NCBI GenBank assembly: GCA_964505325.1
Contig: CAZDHT010000088.1
Span: 1-17,370 of the forward strand
Direction: 5' to 3'
Source: CAZDHT01 sp964505325
GTDB lineage: Bacteria > Planctomycetota > PUPC01
DNA length: 17,370 nucleotides
The translations under genes were made by a program, and so were the position numbers. Positions 17,035 through 17,370 of this stretch are shown one piece after another; position 1 is the stretch's first letter, and every line of letters begins with the position of its first letter. Below the pieces are notes generated by a model. That model saw only the letters and a program-made list of their open reading frames with translations, had not been told where the DNA came from and did not search any database.

Positions 17035-17054
17035 CCTGCCATCCTGCCATCCTT
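17031..17054. repeat. Three-unit 8-bp tandem repeat (CCATCCTG)
   Basis: Two exact CCATCCTG units and a third ending in T. It begins exactly where similarity to a transposase end fades, so it marks a junction between decayed mobile DNA and the sequence behind paralogue E. The 74 bp from 17055 to 17128 hold nothing I recognise. Confidence 0.85.
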
Positions 17055-17128
17055 CCGCCGGCTCACGTGCCGCGTCGCACGCCGCACTTTCCTTTCCCGT
17101 GTGCGCTGGTCGTCGTGAACCGCGGGCG

Positions 17129-17370
17129 TTACTTCTTCTTCGGTTGCACTCGTTCCGGACCGATCAACGGTCCGCCCGCCAGAATGTAGTCGAAAAGCCG
17201 CACGGTGTTCACCATGTCGCCTCCATAGACGTAGACGCCTTGCGACGCCGGCGCGAACGCTGGCTGGTTGCGGCCGAAGCGCTTGTAGGGTGACTGATAC
17301 AGCGACTTTTCGAACTGGGGCTTAAGTCCAAATGATACCCGGACGATGATGCTGTCCTTGTCGTCGACGT
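17129..17370 (-). pseudogene. Truncated fifth paralogue E of the FlgD-like/NHL family (5' end outside window)
   Basis: From the window edge the minus strand reads VDDKDSIIVRVSFGLKPQFE, then LYQSPYKRFGRNQPAFAPA, GVYVYGG and VRLFDY, aligning with the end of the FlgD-like domain and the first propeller segment of A-D. After VRLFD, similarity stops; the frame continues for about 19 unrelated residues (YILAGGPLIGPERVQPKKK) to TAA at 17129-17131. In the long copies more than 800 residues follow that point. The transposase remnant and 8-bp array just downstream suggest truncation by insertion and deletion. It could still be expressed as a short secreted FlgD-domain protein. The upstream part is not visible. 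Confidence 0.7.

Overview
The window is GC-rich and densely coded, and reads as bacterial chromosome from a polysaccharide-degrading organism. The very large secreted propeller proteins, the glycoside hydrolases and the short tandem repeats of 7-9 bp resemble what is seen in Planctomycetota, Lentisphaerota, Kiritimatiellota and related environmental lineages. No marker gene fixes the taxon, so that placement is inference.

Layout. Positions 1-5566 (plus strand) hold two tandem paralogues, A (5' end outside the window) and B. They converge on two further paralogues on the minus strand, C (5660-8554) and D (8612-11542). Upstream of D, also on the minus strand, lie a secreted six-hairpin (alpha/alpha-barrel) glycosidase-like protein (11872-14652), a 32-residue small ORF coupled to it by a 4-bp overlap (14649-14747), and a GH36-type alpha-galactosidase (14781-16772). 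The right end has a transposase C-terminal remnant (16897-17034) and the tail of a fifth, truncated paralogue (17129-17370, running off the window). Minus-strand transcription therefore plausibly runs GH36, small ORF, six-hairpin enzyme, then D and C. The 329-bp gap before D may hold a separate promoter.

The repeated protein is the main content. Complete copies are about 960-1000 residues: a signal peptide, an N-terminal FlgD-like Ig domain (WDGKDD), a long region of propeller type with a clear NHL repeat, a nearly invariant WREVPWDYGE segment, a cysteine motif of type CxC(W/R)N, and a C-terminal NHL-like blade. No function is assigned. Location next to an alpha-galactosidase and a six-hairpin enzyme suggests glycan binding or cleavage outside the cytoplasm, which is inference.

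The most unusual layer is small repeats placed at gene boundaries and inside coding sequence. A 7-bp array encodes the N terminus and part of the signal peptide of B. A 9-bp array encodes the signal-peptide core of C. A double palindrome is inserted in frame in B. A second 7-bp array lies between the convergent genes. A perfect 37-bp repeat starts at the stop codons of both C and D. An 8-bp array abuts the transposase remnant. Together they suggest a locus built by duplication, with repeats recruited into coding sequence and possibly one phase-variable start.
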